A DNA stretch of 41,595 bases, taken from contig NW_022204774.1 of NCBI RefSeq assembly GCF_008831285.2, positions 1-41,595 on the forward strand. The letters are read 5' to 3'. The notes under the pieces are model-generated. The model saw only the letters and a list, made by a program, of their open reading frames with translations, was not told the origin of the DNA and searched no databases. The translations under genes and the position numbers were made by a program. This DNA is from Nymphaea colorata (taxonomy: Eukaryota > Streptophyta > Magnoliopsida > Nymphaeales > Nymphaeaceae). Shown here piece by piece: positions 12,201 through 24,947 of the stretch. How positions within the stretch are numbered: the first letter of the stretch is position 1; every line of letters begins with the position of its first letter.

Positions 12201-12532
12201 GATTTGATTATTTAATTATTTAGTCGAAATTTTAAGAGCTAGATAAGACTCTAAAAGCTTAGGATTTTTGAAACAGCCAAATAAAGCAGCTAATTTCAAT
12301 GGATTGAATGGATTTTACAATCTTTTAATAAATCTCTAATTCAAAAAGTAAAATTAAATGATCATGCAGAAATATGATGTCATTCAATGTTTTGCCGTTT
12401 CTCTGTTTCAAAGCTAATTATCCTCATCATACTACTTTTAGTAAATGCAATTTTATCTGAAAACGAGCCGTTTCGCCTTATTTTGAGGTTTGAATGGAAA
12501 TGAGCATTCCAGTGATTCTTGGGTGGATTTAC
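12201..12532. other. intergenic, no feature seen
   Basis: AT-rich, with no long open frame on either strand under the TAR=Glu code and no RNA gene or repeat recognised. Presumably holds the promoter of the gene starting at 12200. Confidence 0.4.
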
Positions 12533-12867
12533 TCATCTACAGTTTTGCACTGTTTTTAATTAAAGGCGATAGATAAGTGACTCATCGTCTTCCTGGTTGT
12601 CCTATACCGACCCGTATATCCTTGATTCGCAGTCCGAAAACATGATGGTCTATGCCTATGAGGGCTTTGCTTGGGAGGACTTGCACTTTGGCCGAGCTTT
12701 GATGTTCATGCTCAAGAATACTGTATTCCCTGTTGACTGGGTGAGTCTTTCTGGGGCTGTTTTTCATCCTTCAGGGTCAACTTTTTCTGAACTTTGTTTG
12801 GAAGGTCAAGATACTTGTTCGGAATTTTATTTATGGCCCAATCGTTGCTCTACTATTCTTGTTTCAT
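12533..12867 (-). CDS. Small hydrophilic protein, unassigned
   Basis: About 110 codons: starts MKQEEESNDWAINKIP, Lys/Gln/Ser/Pro-rich in the middle, acidic near the end (VEDNQEDDESLIYRL), stop TGA 12533-12535. One -1 frame change near 12722. No family recognised, no membrane segment or signal peptide. Support is the clean TGA-terminated frame with protein-like composition and orderly placement between gaps; it could still be a chance frame. Confidence 0.4.
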
Positions 12868-13275
12868 TTTTGATATTATTTGTGGAGCTTACTTTAATAA
12901 AATTATGGGAATTTAACTGAAGATCACTACTCACAGGGAAAATTTTATGAATTTAATGGGAAAATGTTCCATGGCCGTTCAATAAGAAATAGCTAGACAA
13001 AAGGATGAGTCTAAGGAAATAAACTTATTCTAACTTTGGCATTTCATCGAATCACATTTGTTTTTAAAGCTCATGACCATTGACTGATAAATTGGATCGA
13101 AATTATTCACTTTTTACACATGAAAAGCAGTCATGTCCTCCTACTATCATCTTTATTCTCAAGGTTGGATTTAATGAGCTATGATCCATCTATATGCTGA
13201 CGTTGTTGTATTTGTTCAAAGTTAGTTAAAATTGCATAAAATATAAATCAATAAATTGATATCTTCACAATATCA
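12868..13275. other. intergenic, divergent
   Basis: About 400 bases between divergent genes. A short frame near 12940-13010 reads GKFYEFNGKMFHG, faintly MORN-like, but it is only ~25 residues before a TGA and has no start. Nothing else seen. Confidence 0.35.
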
Positions 13276-16200
13276 ATGGATAAGGAGGTCGAGATATACA
13301 CCTACACCTTGAGTGTGATCAGTCTTCAGCTAAAAGTCAAATTTCCATGCAAAATTTACCTCGAGCATGCCGGCTCCACCATTACCACATAAGTTGCTTC
13401 ATCATCACCCAACAAGTTTGTCTTTAACCAGGAAGTGACCATCAAAAACGAAACAGAAAAGGATTATATCGAAGTTATCGTCAATTTGGTCACTGATAAA
13501 GGCGCAAAATATGTCGGAGGAGTACTTAAGTTTGTTAAAACTAACTCATTGGATCATAAGGTGAACGCATTGTAGTGCCTATTAGCAAGTGCCTTGACTC
13601 TGAGGCCTTTTGTGAGATTAGGGTCGACCAAGTGGCAACATCCAGAGTGGCGAAGAAGGTTTCTCCAAAGAAAAGAAACATACTGAAAAGTGAATACCAG
13701 CCAGATATGAACTTGGGAAGTTGGGGCAGTCAAAAAAATAAATTTGTCAACGAAGGATAAACTAAATCGGAATACAATTTCCCCCTAACCATCAATCGAA
13801 ATAAAGTGGAGCAGAGGAAATAGCCAACCATTGCTCCTTCGGCTATGAGAAAAAACAATAATAGAGCAAATGAACTCGGAATGATCGACAGAAACCAGTG
13901 ACGAGTATGGCTGGTGTTAGTGGCGTTGAATTTGAAGTATACAAAGAAGGGTATAACAAATTGAAATAAAAATATAGAAAATAAGCCGAAACTGCACGAG
14001 CTGAACTCAACAAAAGAATGGTCTTGGAAAGTAATGAAATAACATGAAATTGGAGTTAATGAGATATAAGTTAAAGACATAATAACTCGAAAATCAGTCC
14101 TTGACAAAAACTTAAAGATCAAAGAATTGACATAATCCATATCAATTTTCCAGAAAAAATAACTAGATACTAAATACTTGAAATAGGAGGTCTAAAATAA
14201 GGTATACACCATCAAGAATCTTGAAGAGACGATAAAGACATTGACCAAAGATAAGCATAATTAAAAAACATGCACACCTTCGTTCTCAAAATGAACAATA
14301 AACTATTAGAAACTTAAAAGAGGAAGTCGAAAAATTGAACAGAGAAATAGACAGTAGATAATCCGACCTTGCAAGAGAAATTAGATCCAGGAATGACGCA
14401 ATCACCAAAAAGTAATACGAGCTTCATACCAAATCTGAAGAACTGTAGAGGGCAAAATGTACAATTGAAGATCTTTAAAAATCGATTTCAAACAAAACTT
14501 CTAATGGTAGAAGATCCAACAAAGCGAAAGAGTTGCAGCAAAGGCAAGGTTGGACGAAATGAGATAAAAAGTAGCGAAGATTCAGGCGTAAAAGGATCTG
14601 TTGAGCAAAAACTCAAAAATACGTAGCAATTGCTATAGTAGAAGAGAGGCTAGCTTGTAAAGTAGAATACGATAAGAAGGTTTCGCTTCAGAATAACTAG
14701 TCTTTGCAAAAGTAGAACGAGGAACTCAGGATCATCAGATAACGATATGTCGAACTTGTAAGGAGCATAAGTTGGTTGGCGAAGAGAAGGTCCTTGGATA
14801 GAAGAATAAAGATAGGGAGTTGAGGCTAAAATAGTCTCAAATCGAAGACCTTACCCAAAGGCTGAACGCTTTGACTGAAACATCAAGGAAAATGCAAAAT
14901 AATTAAGGAAAAACTGAAAGTAAACAACTAAATTAGTGGAAAATGAAAGCCAGAATGAACTATACAGAAATCAGCTCGATAAATCAAAAGACAAAATGAA
15001 ACCTTAAATAAGTAGATAGTCGAACTGAAGACCCAAATTAAGGATCTTAGGACTTCAATCAAATAAAAAGAAGAAAGGTTTTTGAACTTAACTAACTAGC
15101 TAGCAGACTCTAAAAACCGCTCAAAGCAAGGAGACTATTCAAGCAAGTTATAGCTGGAGCGCTTTAAGCAATAAATGAGAAGCTAATAAAATACCTCGAA
15201 GATAAAAGTCAAAAGCAAAGGAATACTATGAGACCATCAACAAGCTGGAGCTTGATTTCAATAAAAATAAAATGGAAGGCCAGTTCAGATAGGAAAGAGC
15301 TTTAAAAGAACTAAGCTATGCAAAGAAAAAATCACAAGTCTTAAACATTCAAGCAAGATCTTGAGTCACAGCTTTCAGCAGCGAATCAGACCATCGCAAT
15401 TTGAAAGCTAGTGAAAAGGCCCAGAATGAAAAGATTCAAAAGATGGAGCTTGAGGCAATCAAGTCTAGAGAACAATACGAAAAGGCAAGAAAGAGCAGAA
15501 GATATTAGAATAGAAAATTCAAAATAACGAAAATACCATTAAATCCAAAGTCAAAGAAATCAATGAACAGCAGTAAGTGAAGGAAAGCCTTGAGAAACAT
15601 ATCTCAACATTGTAAGCCTAGATTTCTCAACTAAAGAATGACTTCAATAAATAAACAAACGAAAAATCAAGAAACCAAAAGATTGTATAATCCTTCAAAA
15701 TGATCTGACAAAGGCTAAAGAATAACAGGTCAGACTGAATGGAATCATCAGCGCCAGATAGAAAGTGGAAGAGGAATTAAGATAATAGATGAAAAAGCAA
15801 AAAGAAGATGCAACAAAATTAGACATGAGACTATCCGCTTTAAAGAAGGAAACTGACAAATTCAAGGACACCCTTGTTGATAACATACAATCAGTCTTCG
15901 CTGCTATTCCAGATGGGTTTAATACTGGAGCCCTCACTTCGCCTCTCAGACAGTCAAAAGTTCTCAGTGCGCCATAGAAGGGAGTTAATAAAATGCCTAA
16001 ATTTTAAGCCTTCTTACCAGCCTCGGCAAGGATGCTCGAAGCAATATGGCTAAGGTAGTAGACCAGCTCAAGATAGCGCAAAGAGATCATTAAAAACTAA
16101 ACTCTGAATACTCAACCACTGTGAACAAATGCAATACCACTGAATTCGAGTACAACCAACCATTAGCAGGTTGGAAGAGGAAATATCTGAGATTTTGGCT

Positions 16201-18114
16201 GAAAAGCAAAACAACCAAAATAAATATGAAGAGGAAGTGTTCTTATTGGAAGGCAGAATCAAAGAAAAAGAAGAGATCATTAGTGAACTGTAGCAACAGG
16301 TGAATAACTTGATTTCACATATAAGAATACAAGGGGATAGCTCTAGGCTTTAGAGATGATATGGCTAAGAAAGACAACAATAGAGTGAAGACAATGATGA
16401 ACTGAGATAGCAAATATAATATCATTTGACAACGATTTCACTACTTTAAAACAATCTAGAAAAGCTTCAAGAAGAATACTAAATCACCCAGACCGAACTT
16501 GACGATAAAAATGAAAAGGTTATCAAATACGAAAGAGAATTGTTTGAACTGAAAGAGGCCAACCATGATCATTTAGAAGAGCTTGCGTCATTGAAAAGGT
16601 AGCTTAAGAAAGTGAACGAAAGATGTGAATAGCTAAACATGGAGCTTATGAGTGAAAAAGAAGAAACTGAAAAGCTAAAATTGACTGTAGAGGATGAATA
16701 GAAAAAATCTGGAGAGTTAAGCAGTTTTTAAATGGTTTGATGAAGCAAAAAGAAGAGATCATCAAGAAATAATTAGAGAAAAGTGAGCAAATATTAGAGT
16801 TCGAGACCAAGATCGAAGAGCTGAAGCATGAAAATGAATGGCAGCCGAAGAGATAAAAAATACAAAAAGTTAGAAGAAGAATACAAAGAGTCAATCAAGA
16901 GATCCAACAAGGCTTTAAAGGATGAATAAAGTGCTAAAATTTAGGAGAAAAATAAAAACAGCAAACTAAACGACAAGCTAAAGGATAAGTAAAAAGAAAT
17001 TGCAACCAAGGATGAAACCATCGGTAAGCTTGAATAAAATTAAGAAAGGAAAAAGAAAAGCTTGGCAAAGATATCAAATAGCTTGAACTGGAAATCGACT
17101 AAACATATTAAAAATTGCTTAATAAGGAAAAAGAGAGCAACTAGAGGATCCTTACCTTGAGAACGAAAACGAAAGATTGAAAATGGAATGTGATAAGCTC
17201 AAGTAGCAGCATCAAAATAGCGAATAAGGACTATTTTCAGAAAAAAGCAAACATGAAGAAAAGAGCTCACAATTAATCTATACTGAAAAATTGCTGCGGA
17301 AGCAGGAGAGAAGATCAAATTACTCGAGGAAAAGATCAAGTAATTTGAAGATGAGTTTAACATGAAAGAGGAAGAGACATTTAAGCTCCAAGGAAAGATA
17401 TTCAGCTGTAGAGAAGCTTGAGCATAAGGAAAATGAGAAAAACGATAAATTGGAAAACCTTCATGGAGATTGGTAGAGCAAATACGACTCTATGTGTGAA
17501 TAGTATGAGCAAAGCTTGAGCTGGCAGAAAAATAAAAAGAATTCTTAAAGGATCGCTCCGAATAAAAGGAGAAAGAGATCAAAAAGTTGGGAAATGAGAT
17601 TAAAATGCAATAGAATAACATATCTGTCCTGAAGAAGAGCTTCGAAGAAAAGATAAAGGCGCTTGAAGAGATAGACTTGTCATTTTAGCTCAAAAGAATA
17701 CAGAAAATCAAAGATTGGTTGAATAAAACAGGATCAATTTTGAAAACCTTAAGGCAAATAGTCAGAAGGAAGACGCCTAGTAAGCGAGATTGAGCTATCA
17801 AAGTCAACAATCACCAAGCTTGAAGGAAAATTGAAATAAACAGAAGAAAAGATAAAAAATCTAAACAGAACATATCTTTCTTAGGTGAATAGCTAAAGAA
17901 AAAGGAACAGACTTTTAAACGACTTAAAGAAAGCGTAACAAGCTCAGTTTGGAAATCAGAACGTGAGGTGAGAAGAGTCGTCCAAAACGGAATAAAGAAG
18001 ATCTTATAAGTAGTTGATGAAGAGAGCACAATGAAGGTGATTGAAGTGACCAAGCCTCTGTAACAAAGTATTGTTGCAGCGATTTCAATCAAATTTGATG
18101 AGAAGGAGCAATGA
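13276..18114 (+). CDS. Giant coiled-coil protein with N-terminal C2-like (NT-C2) domain
   Basis: About 1,600 codons. ATG 13276 opens a beta-rich domain of ~115 residues: MDKEVEIYTYTLSVISLQLK, FPCKIYLEHAGSTITT, NKFVFNQEVTIKN, GGVLKFVKTNS and, after a -1 slip near 13560, VPISKCLDSEAFCEIRVDQV. This strand order and the 'VP(L/I)S.CLDS.A' ending match NT-C2 membrane-binding domains as found on coiled-coil trafficking and cytoskeletal proteins. A ~70-residue disordered linker follows, then an unbroken Lys/Glu/Gln/Leu-rich coiled coil from about 13900 to 17900, in which TAA and TAG are very frequent and read naturally as Glu. The C-terminus (SVWKSEREVRRV... to FDEKEQ) ends at TGA 18112-18114. At least a dozen frame changes occur. 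One long gene fits best because no start or promoter gap interrupts it; two adjacent genes cannot be excluded. Confidence 0.65.
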
Positions 18115-18162
18115 ATGATTATAATTTAACCTTTAATAATATGAAATATGAGGAAGTAATCA

Positions 18163-18880
18163 TCAGCATGTCTATTGCCAAACGTTTTATTTGTATTCTT
18201 TTATCTTGAAATGGCTTTATTTGAATTTTACATTTCTTTGCTGGCCCCATTTTAACGTTCTTTTGAATCGTTCGTTATTGTCCTTGAGAACTTTTAAGAC
18301 CTATGAGCCAAAGACTTAAGATTTTATCTTGATGGTTTCTGCATTCGATAGGTTGTCTTCAATATCTTCGAAAAAATTGCTTGAAGTTGATTATTTTTTC
18401 GAGGGATATTTAGCCTTCACATCTTGGAAGTAACTATTGATATCAAATCTCTTAGTATTTGGACTTATGTGCTTTTCTTTCTCTTTCCTAAGGTCAACTT
18501 TAAAAAGGGGTTATCGATATGGCTACTCTTGACTCTTTTTAATTCGGGTTTTTATGTAAAACTGTCGATATTGTTGACAACGGACGCCATTTTAAATATT
18601 TGCTCTTTGAGGTTATCAATTACACTTTGATAATGTTGTGATTAATTTTTCATTTAGGAAAGTTTTTCCCTATCTTTTTCTAGTTTTGCTGAGAGGGATT
18701 CGATAATCCATCTTTGATCCTTATCTATTATTGATAGCGTCGTATTTGTTTCTCATAGCTTTTGACGAATTCTTCTTTTTATTTTTGCAATGTTTCCATA
18801 ATAGTTTCCAATTTTTCCTTCATGAAAATAAAACTGTTATCTTATTTATCTTCCGACTTCTCAAATCGAAAATCTGTCAT
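18163..18880 (-). CDS. Coiled-coil protein, unassigned
   Basis: About 240 residues, starting MTDFRFEKSEDKED at 18880. Residues ~20-110 form a coiled coil (IMETLQKEKEEFVKSYEK; SLSAKLEKDREKLSEM; SVIDNLKEQIFKMASVV). A less regular C-terminal part contains RFDINSYFQDVKAKYPSKK and a basic end (KWGQQRNVKFK), with stop TGA 18163-18165. Two frame changes. It converges with the giant coiled-coil gene, the stops being only 48 bases apart. No family recognised. Confidence 0.55.
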
Positions 18881-18916
18881 ATTATATTATTAAAAAGAAT
18901 ATCAAAAGCAAGAAAC

Positions 18917-20007
18917 TCATATTGAATAGTAATAGTCAAGTAATAAATTTGGATAAGGCATTCCTGAATCAATCCTCCCTGATGTTCTTGGTCCTGAACA
19001 TACGTCTTTTAAATTATTAGTTGGCCTTTTTCGAGTGGTCCAATAAATTTTCCAAATGGTTTTAGGGTTTTCAGGAATATCTGCTTGCTTTAGGCCCTGT
19101 TCTCCGCTTGCATTCTTATAGATGTCAATCACGTAGTTTGCCAACCTATAGCCAGCCAATGTATTCTCTTCTTAGAAGTCTCGTAAGCAAGGTTGTTGTA
19201 AGCAGTATCCAGCTTACTAGTGGTGCCAATGAATGGATAAGTGGTGTTTTGAGCAATCAAGAAAGACTCTTGGGCCCAAACAAGGATTAATGATCTTGCC
19301 CAGCTCTTCAACTTGGGCACCGTATGTCTTAATCATGCCATTTGCAACATCCTTCAAAGCTGTCAAGTTTTGCATGTTCATGGGCTAACAATATACCAAG
19401 AGTCGTTTTGGAGAAGGTATGCTCCTGCATCCCAATATGCATGGAAATTGCTTGTTGAACCGTTGGTGAGGGTAACATGATGGGCGTTTCCTCCGATATC
19501 ACCCTTGGGGAAGGTCTGGTTGAAGAGAGCAACTGAGTGTAGTGGCTGGTGAATATCACCGGCCAGGTGGATTGCATATCTGGCGAATAGAGCCCTTTCA
19601 GCTGAGTTCTTTTTGATGTTGGCTTTGAGCACCTTTGAGGCTGTTGCCATGATTTCCATCGAACTGACTGCAGACTCAGTGTAGTTGATGACTGGAGTGA
19701 CGGTATCGGTGATGTAGGGACTACGATATCATAACCAATACCTATCCTTGAAGTGCCAAGGGTCAAAGAGGGTCATTCCGTACTGTTTCGCCTTGATATC
19801 ATCAGGCCAGCATGCAGATTCGATGAAGGTTCTCGATTTGGTGTCCACTAGTCCATTGATCGAAGTCACGAGTTATCTAAAATTGGCAGCAGCATAGGAG
19901 TCGAGCTGGTTGAGGCGAATCTCAGCGATAGCTGCGGTGAGCATGTGGCCGACATCCCACCAGCACAAGGAGATGATTGGAAGAAGGAAGAGGATTGTTG
20001 TCTTCAT
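18917..20007 (-). CDS. Secreted S1/P1-type zinc nuclease
   Basis: Single-strand nuclease/3'-nucleotidase with a trinuclear zinc site; probably lysosomal, phagosomal or secreted. The signal peptide MKTTILFLLPIISLC is followed directly by WWDVGH, so the mature chain begins with the Trp and the His five residues on that bind zinc in this family. Other ligands: Asp in SACWPDDIK, His in FDPWHFKD, His/Asp/His in AIHLAGDIHQPLH, and His/Asp in SNFHAYWDAG after KGDIGGNAHHV. All expected zinc ligands are present, so it should be active. VWAQESFLIAQNTTYP and LAGYRLANYVIDIYKN match the family C-terminus; about 60 extra residues follow. A TGA in the transcript at RYW-L disappears if a 15-nt intron (19721-19735) is removed. 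Frame changes at three further places. Confidence 0.9.
19721..19735 (-). other. Candidate 15-nt intron in the S1/P1 nuclease gene
   Basis: In transcript sense GTTATGATATCGTAG begins GT and ends TAG, and contains the only TGA that would interrupt this part of the nuclease frame. Removing 15 bases keeps phase and joins FKDRY to C-PYITDTVTPVINY. Introns this small are known in ciliates. A substitution creating a false TGA is the alternative. Confidence 0.5.
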
Positions 20008-20133
20008 TCAATTAATAATGGATGGTATAATCAACATCCTGGTAAGACTTATGATCAAATTTAGTAATATCAAATATCAACCCATTATTCGTATTTGCTC
20101 CAGTTTTACATGGCAGCCATTATGGTGGTCCTG

Positions 20134-23100
20134 TCATAGTAATTCATTTTGTTTATTTTATGCTTGAGAAGTTCTGTTTAATCTATTTATAACGATACTT
20201 GGCAATTTCTGATCGTTGCAGATCATGAAGCTATCGATACTGTTATAGCACAAGGGGCAAAGCTAGTTTTTATTCTTTTTGTTGTTTTGCTCATAGTAGC
20301 ATTACTCGTGAAAGATATGGACACAGTTATAACTGACCATTCTTTAGTGGTTTGTGATTGGATGGCTGCAGATATTGCAGATCAAATTGCAGACGTGTCC
20401 ATGATACTAAGTTAGGAAGGAATTACAATCGATGACATCATTTCACTCCAAAGTGAGAATTACTTTTATTGGAGTAAATCCTTGTTTAGCTTCTAAAGGG
20501 TAAAGGTAAATTATATTCTTGGTAGATGTATTTATAAGCTTGGACGAAGATTCTCAAAGGAAGAGAGCTGAAAGTTTTTGCAAACCGCTTTGTTATTCAA
20601 AAAGATACATTCAAGAAGAAATCTGTTGAGACTTGTCGAGCATCGTTGAGAGAATTATGTTACAATTTAATTCAAGATGCTTCTGATGGACTCTGGGATA
20701 TGCTGGCTATCGATATTATTGATGTTAAGCTTTTTGAATATGATCTCGGTTATTTTCTACCATATTTATTCCTAAATAAATGCAAAGGTACGCCTCTATC
20801 GTTATCGATTGACCATTATTTATAGCAAGTTGTCAGGACCACTCTAAACTGCTCATGATTCTATCTTTTTTCTCTTTTTCGTATTCAACTTTCTTGAAGA
20901 GTCCTCTTAGGTACTATTGGATTGATTATAAGAATATTTATGCGATGATTAGAACTCCTTACATGTTCCGACCTGACTTGATCAAGATAAAGCCTTTCCT
21001 TTTCTGTTGTTGTTTTATTCGCACATTCTGAATGCTTACTCAAAGGATAGTCAATTTTATTGATGAAATATTCGATTTCTTATGATTTTTCTCTAAGGAC
21101 AATCTCCAAATGACGCAGTAGAAGTTTCTTGCTTTTTTCATTACCACTATGGATTACTTTTTAGATGTAATTTAACTGAATCGTTGGAAATTAGACTAAT
21201 TTATCAATAATTTCTTCATGATTCACCCATTATTATCTTAGCTTTTAAATGATGTAAGAGGTTTTCTTTTCGTCTATGTTTAGTAACGATATCATATACT
21301 TCAAGAACTATTGAGTCAGTTTTTCGTACTCTCTGATATTGTTATCTAAATATTGATAAATCTTTATCCTTATCCTTTTGTTTGTCATCCTGAGATAAGT
21401 CTCCATGACTTCGGAGTAGTTGCCAGTTAATGATGAATATACACTTAGTCTCTGAAAATTGCATATTGTATTGGCTGATCATGATTGCTCTAATATCTTG
21501 GTAAGTTATATTGTCTTTGACCTTATCATCATTCTTAGATTTCTCCAGTAGCTGACACATCTTCTTTTACTTTTTATCGAATGTAAAGCATTTTTAACTT
21601 ATTGATCGAACCAAAGAATCAAGAAGCCTCATCAGATGACCATTCATATAGATTTCGTTTTCTTATGTAATGCTTTCTTCTTGCTTTTCAAGGAAAATGA
21701 AAGGATGATTGATGTAAAAGAGGATTATCTTTATCTTGATCGTTGATAAGAAGGGAAATTGGTTCTTTACCATGATTGACGTTAAAAATCTATTCAGTTC
21801 AAGTTCATAAACTTATCTTTATTTCGTTGGTGCATTTTCTATCACTTTTATCAATATCGATAGCATTTTTTCATAAAGCTTATACTACTTTAAACAACTT
21901 TACTCGAAAATTGGGTCTCCTTATTATCCTCTTCTCATGAAGAATTTTTATTAATTTTCCAAGATATGCCTAAGAATTCGAGGCTAAAGAACATGTTAAT
22001 GATTTGTATGAGAAAATGATGGCTTGTCTGTAGCAGCATTTCCAATGAGGAAGGAATGAATATGAAATTGATCAAAATGCCAGCATGTTTATGTAATCCG
22101 CTTCATTTCCGTAATCCGTATCTTCCAAGCAAGCATTAGCTTAAATACCAATATATTATATCAGCAATTCTTGTCTGCTTTTCAGGATTGGTGATTCTGA
22201 TTCCGCATAATTGATGATTGGAGTTATATAGTCTTTTTGCTCACAGCAAATGTAGATCAGAGATTGGTAAAGCTCTTCTCTTAGGCAAGTAGTCAGAGTA
22301 TCAGTTTTTCCATCTGATTTAAGTCGAAACGCATGAATAGACGTTCAAGAATGTACTCTTCTTGCAGGATTTTATATTTCCTGATAACTTTTGAGAATTT
22401 TTTCACTCATATAAGGAATTTTAAGTTAGTAACCGTCTTTTTACTCGATATAATGGCACAGCTAGCTGAGAAAGATATCTTACAGATCGTTTGCAGAATA
22501 AAATGACTATATTTAGTGAAAGAGTAGCTGTGATTGGTCACATTTAAGTAAAAAGTAAATCGTGTTATTGATAATATAGCTTCTCTCTTGACATGGTGAT
22601 TTTAAGATGGATAATTTATTGTGAAGATATCCCATGATAATGACCTTACATACGCTTTTCATCTACTAGTTTCTTTGAATCATTTCTTATTTGACTTCGC
22701 AGCATGATCGAAAGGTTCCATTATATATCTGTCATAGCAAATTAGAGCTCTTTCCCATCTTTATTCTTGGATTTATTGATAGAGAATCGATTACCAGCTA
22801 TAGATGCTACCCACTATCAATCTTTTTCCCTATAGGCAGATAAATTTCCTATCCTTACTTTCATTCTCAGTAAGAACGATAGCCAGTGCTGGTTGAAGAG
22901 CCTTTGATCCATTTACATTTTCTATTCGTCGATGAAGAAATCAACATATGAAAACTTGCCTTTGTCATAGTTGATTATGTGCTTTGGTTGGTCACTTACA
23001 TTCTAGACGAGGATGCTTCTCTTGTTGCCAATGATAAGAAGACTGTTGCTGATGAATGATCCAAAGAGATTTTTTATTCTGTTTAAATTTAGGTGATAAA

Positions 23101-24184
23101 CAGAGCTTCATAACTATCCTAAATTTCGATTAGTCTAAAGAACAGGACTGATTTATTGATTCCAATTACGAAATGTGATGCCTGATATTTGAGTTTTCGA
23201 ATCCTCCTTCACCGAGCTCTATAAATCCGATTTACTATGTTTTTTCTTATAATTTGTAGCAATTAACATCTATCGTTTTGGAAAGCTCGAACTGCGGATT
23301 TAAGATAATAATCTCAAGCCGATTTTTCCGAAAAACAGTCAAAATGTAGTCATTTTTCAACTTTTTAAATGGAATTTATTGTAGAAATAAAGATTACCCT
23401 AACCAACAGTCTCTGAGCTGCTTGATTGCGTCTAATTCGTATCTTTTCCTTAGATATTAAATTTTGAAACATTTTTTTATTTTCTCTCTTTTTATTTCTG
23501 AATTGGAATGAAATCCATCTCAAAGTGGTCAAGGTTTTGATGATCTTATCCATAAAGGTCTTATGTGAGAATACGATTGACGCTATGTTGCCAGCACTAT
23601 CCAAAGCAATCACTGTGGATTATTTATTTTCTTCTTATTTCACGATATGGACCTGCATGATTGGAAATTACAAGTCATCATTAACTCCCTCCCAACTTTT
23701 GGTTCGAAAGAGATATTGAGCAATTCGACCTATGTTAATATTCTGATACCCGAATGATATCCTACGAATAAGCAGCTTCGACCGACATGAATGGTGGTGG
23801 GGACTTCACTTATCTTTATTTTTTAGAATTTTTCCACTCTGATGATGTTGTCTCCGCCTTCGTACAGTTTTCCTTTTTCGTTGAATGCCAATCACATAGA
23901 AGGATATACTATCGGCACACGACTGCTATCTTCGTGGTGCCGGTTGCGATCATGAAGGGGTATAGATTTTACTTGGCGCATACTTGCTAAAATTAGCTGA
24001 GATATGCATTGCAGTGCGATTTAAATTATTGCGGATCTGTCATGAATATTTTTTTCAATGCTTCATCGCGTTCTAAATCAGGCTCGACGTTTTTGGGGCG
24101 GCTGGGAAACGGATCAAGCGAGATCGTTCCTATTTATGGGAGATTAAATGAAGTTGTTTGGTAGAGTTGCTTGCTATAGATCAT
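20134..24184 (-). CDS. Vps39/TRAP1-family tethering protein (CNH domain, helical middle, C-terminal RING)
   Basis: Vps39, Vps3 and TGFBRAP1 are Rab-binding ends of the HOPS and CORVET complexes, driving endosome/vacuole fusion. From ATG 24184 one frame is open for ~90 codons (SLDPFPSRPKNVEPDLER.., YPFMIATGTTKIAVV, CREYILLCDWHS), continuing as FEKIKISEVPTTIHV, GRSCLFVGYHSGIRIL. The last follows the CNH signature 'lp..p..i.w...+.vG....Y.+i'. The middle ~900 codons are Leu/Ile-rich and helical with many frame changes. The C-terminus has a RING-H2-like finger: CNLICNICSHPI, then SYNCVHIFHEEC, then LCPLCYNSID near 20240-20390, and stop TGA 20134-20136. At ~1,350 codons it is longer than animal Vps39 (~880). 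Vps8 also has a RING but a different propeller. Which of Vps39, Vps3 or TRAP1 it is cannot be settled by eye. Confidence 0.6.
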
Positions 24185-24596
24185 GATACTTAATCTTTTT
24201 TTGATTAAATTGAAATATTATAAACCAATGCTATCATAATCTATCATCTATTATCGAAAATTTCACGTAAATGATAAAAGAATAAATTTCAAATGATTAA
24301 TATTGCTTATAAAGGATAAGAATCAATTATTGTTGCTCATTTAAAACATTTGTAGAAAAAAATACAGGTTGCCTTCATTAGAAAAGTATATTAATTGGCT
24401 TTTGCTTTACTTTGTGCTTTCCTGCCTGCGTTTAAACAACTGGGCTGATAATGATTTCTCTTATGCTTCATGGAAAATATTTACCTTACGTGAAATTGTA
24501 ACTTTTAACGTATTTTTATGTGTCAAGCTAATATGAAAACTAAGGATAGAAGTGCTTCTTTTTTGAAGATTTTCGTTCGAATAATGATTATCGAAA
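24185..24596. other. intergenic
   Basis: About 410 AT-rich bases between the CNH-RING gene start and the end of the first WxxW gene. No open frame of interest, RNA gene or repeat recognised. Confidence 0.4.
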
Positions 24597-24947
24597 TCAA
24601 ATGGGGCAAAGTTCTCTTATCTAGTAATCGAAGTGGCAATATTTGTCAGGCTGTATGTCATTGATACAAAGACATCCCCTAAGGTTCGAAAAGATAATGA
24701 CTTCTCCCGTTTTCCACCAAGGAATGCCTGTAGTGGTCTGGCATTCAATCCAAATAGGTGCTGCGCATCCTCCCAAGTACAAAGCATTAGAAATATCTTC
24801 GTAATCTCCTGCTCCTGAGGGCGCATCTCTGTTGATCCACGCTGTCCATTTGAAAGAGTCACACTGTTGACTCAGAAAGCAGTCAGGACATGCTGTTGAC
24901 TGAGATATGGCGAAGAGCATTGCTATAAAAAGCAAGAAAAGCTTCAT
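24597..24947 (-). CDS. Secreted WxxW (mucin CysD-like) domain protein, copy 1
   Basis: A complete 116-residue protein in one unbroken frame ending at TGA 24597-24599, reading through one TAG as Glu. The signal peptide MKLFLLFIAMLFAISQSTA is followed by one domain: CPDCFLSQQC, FKWTAWINRDAPSGAGDYED, GGCAAPIWIECQTT, WWKTGEVIIFSN, GCLCINDIQ, KYCHFDYEIRELCP. The W-x-x-W...D.P.G.GD.E...C..P..IEC...C.N..Q..C.DY.(I/V)R..C pattern matches the Mucin-2 WxxW/CysD domain of gel-forming mucins and CILP. Ten cysteines could form five disulfides. A role in an extracellular matrix or mucus-like coat is inference from the family. Confidence 0.85.

Noticed and set aside
13730-18092. Several minus-strand frames with hydrophobic, membrane-like sequence
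   Set aside because: Antisense of Lys/Glu-rich coiled coil yields Phe/Leu/Ser-rich pseudo-membrane sequence; the plus strand carries the continuous coding signal.
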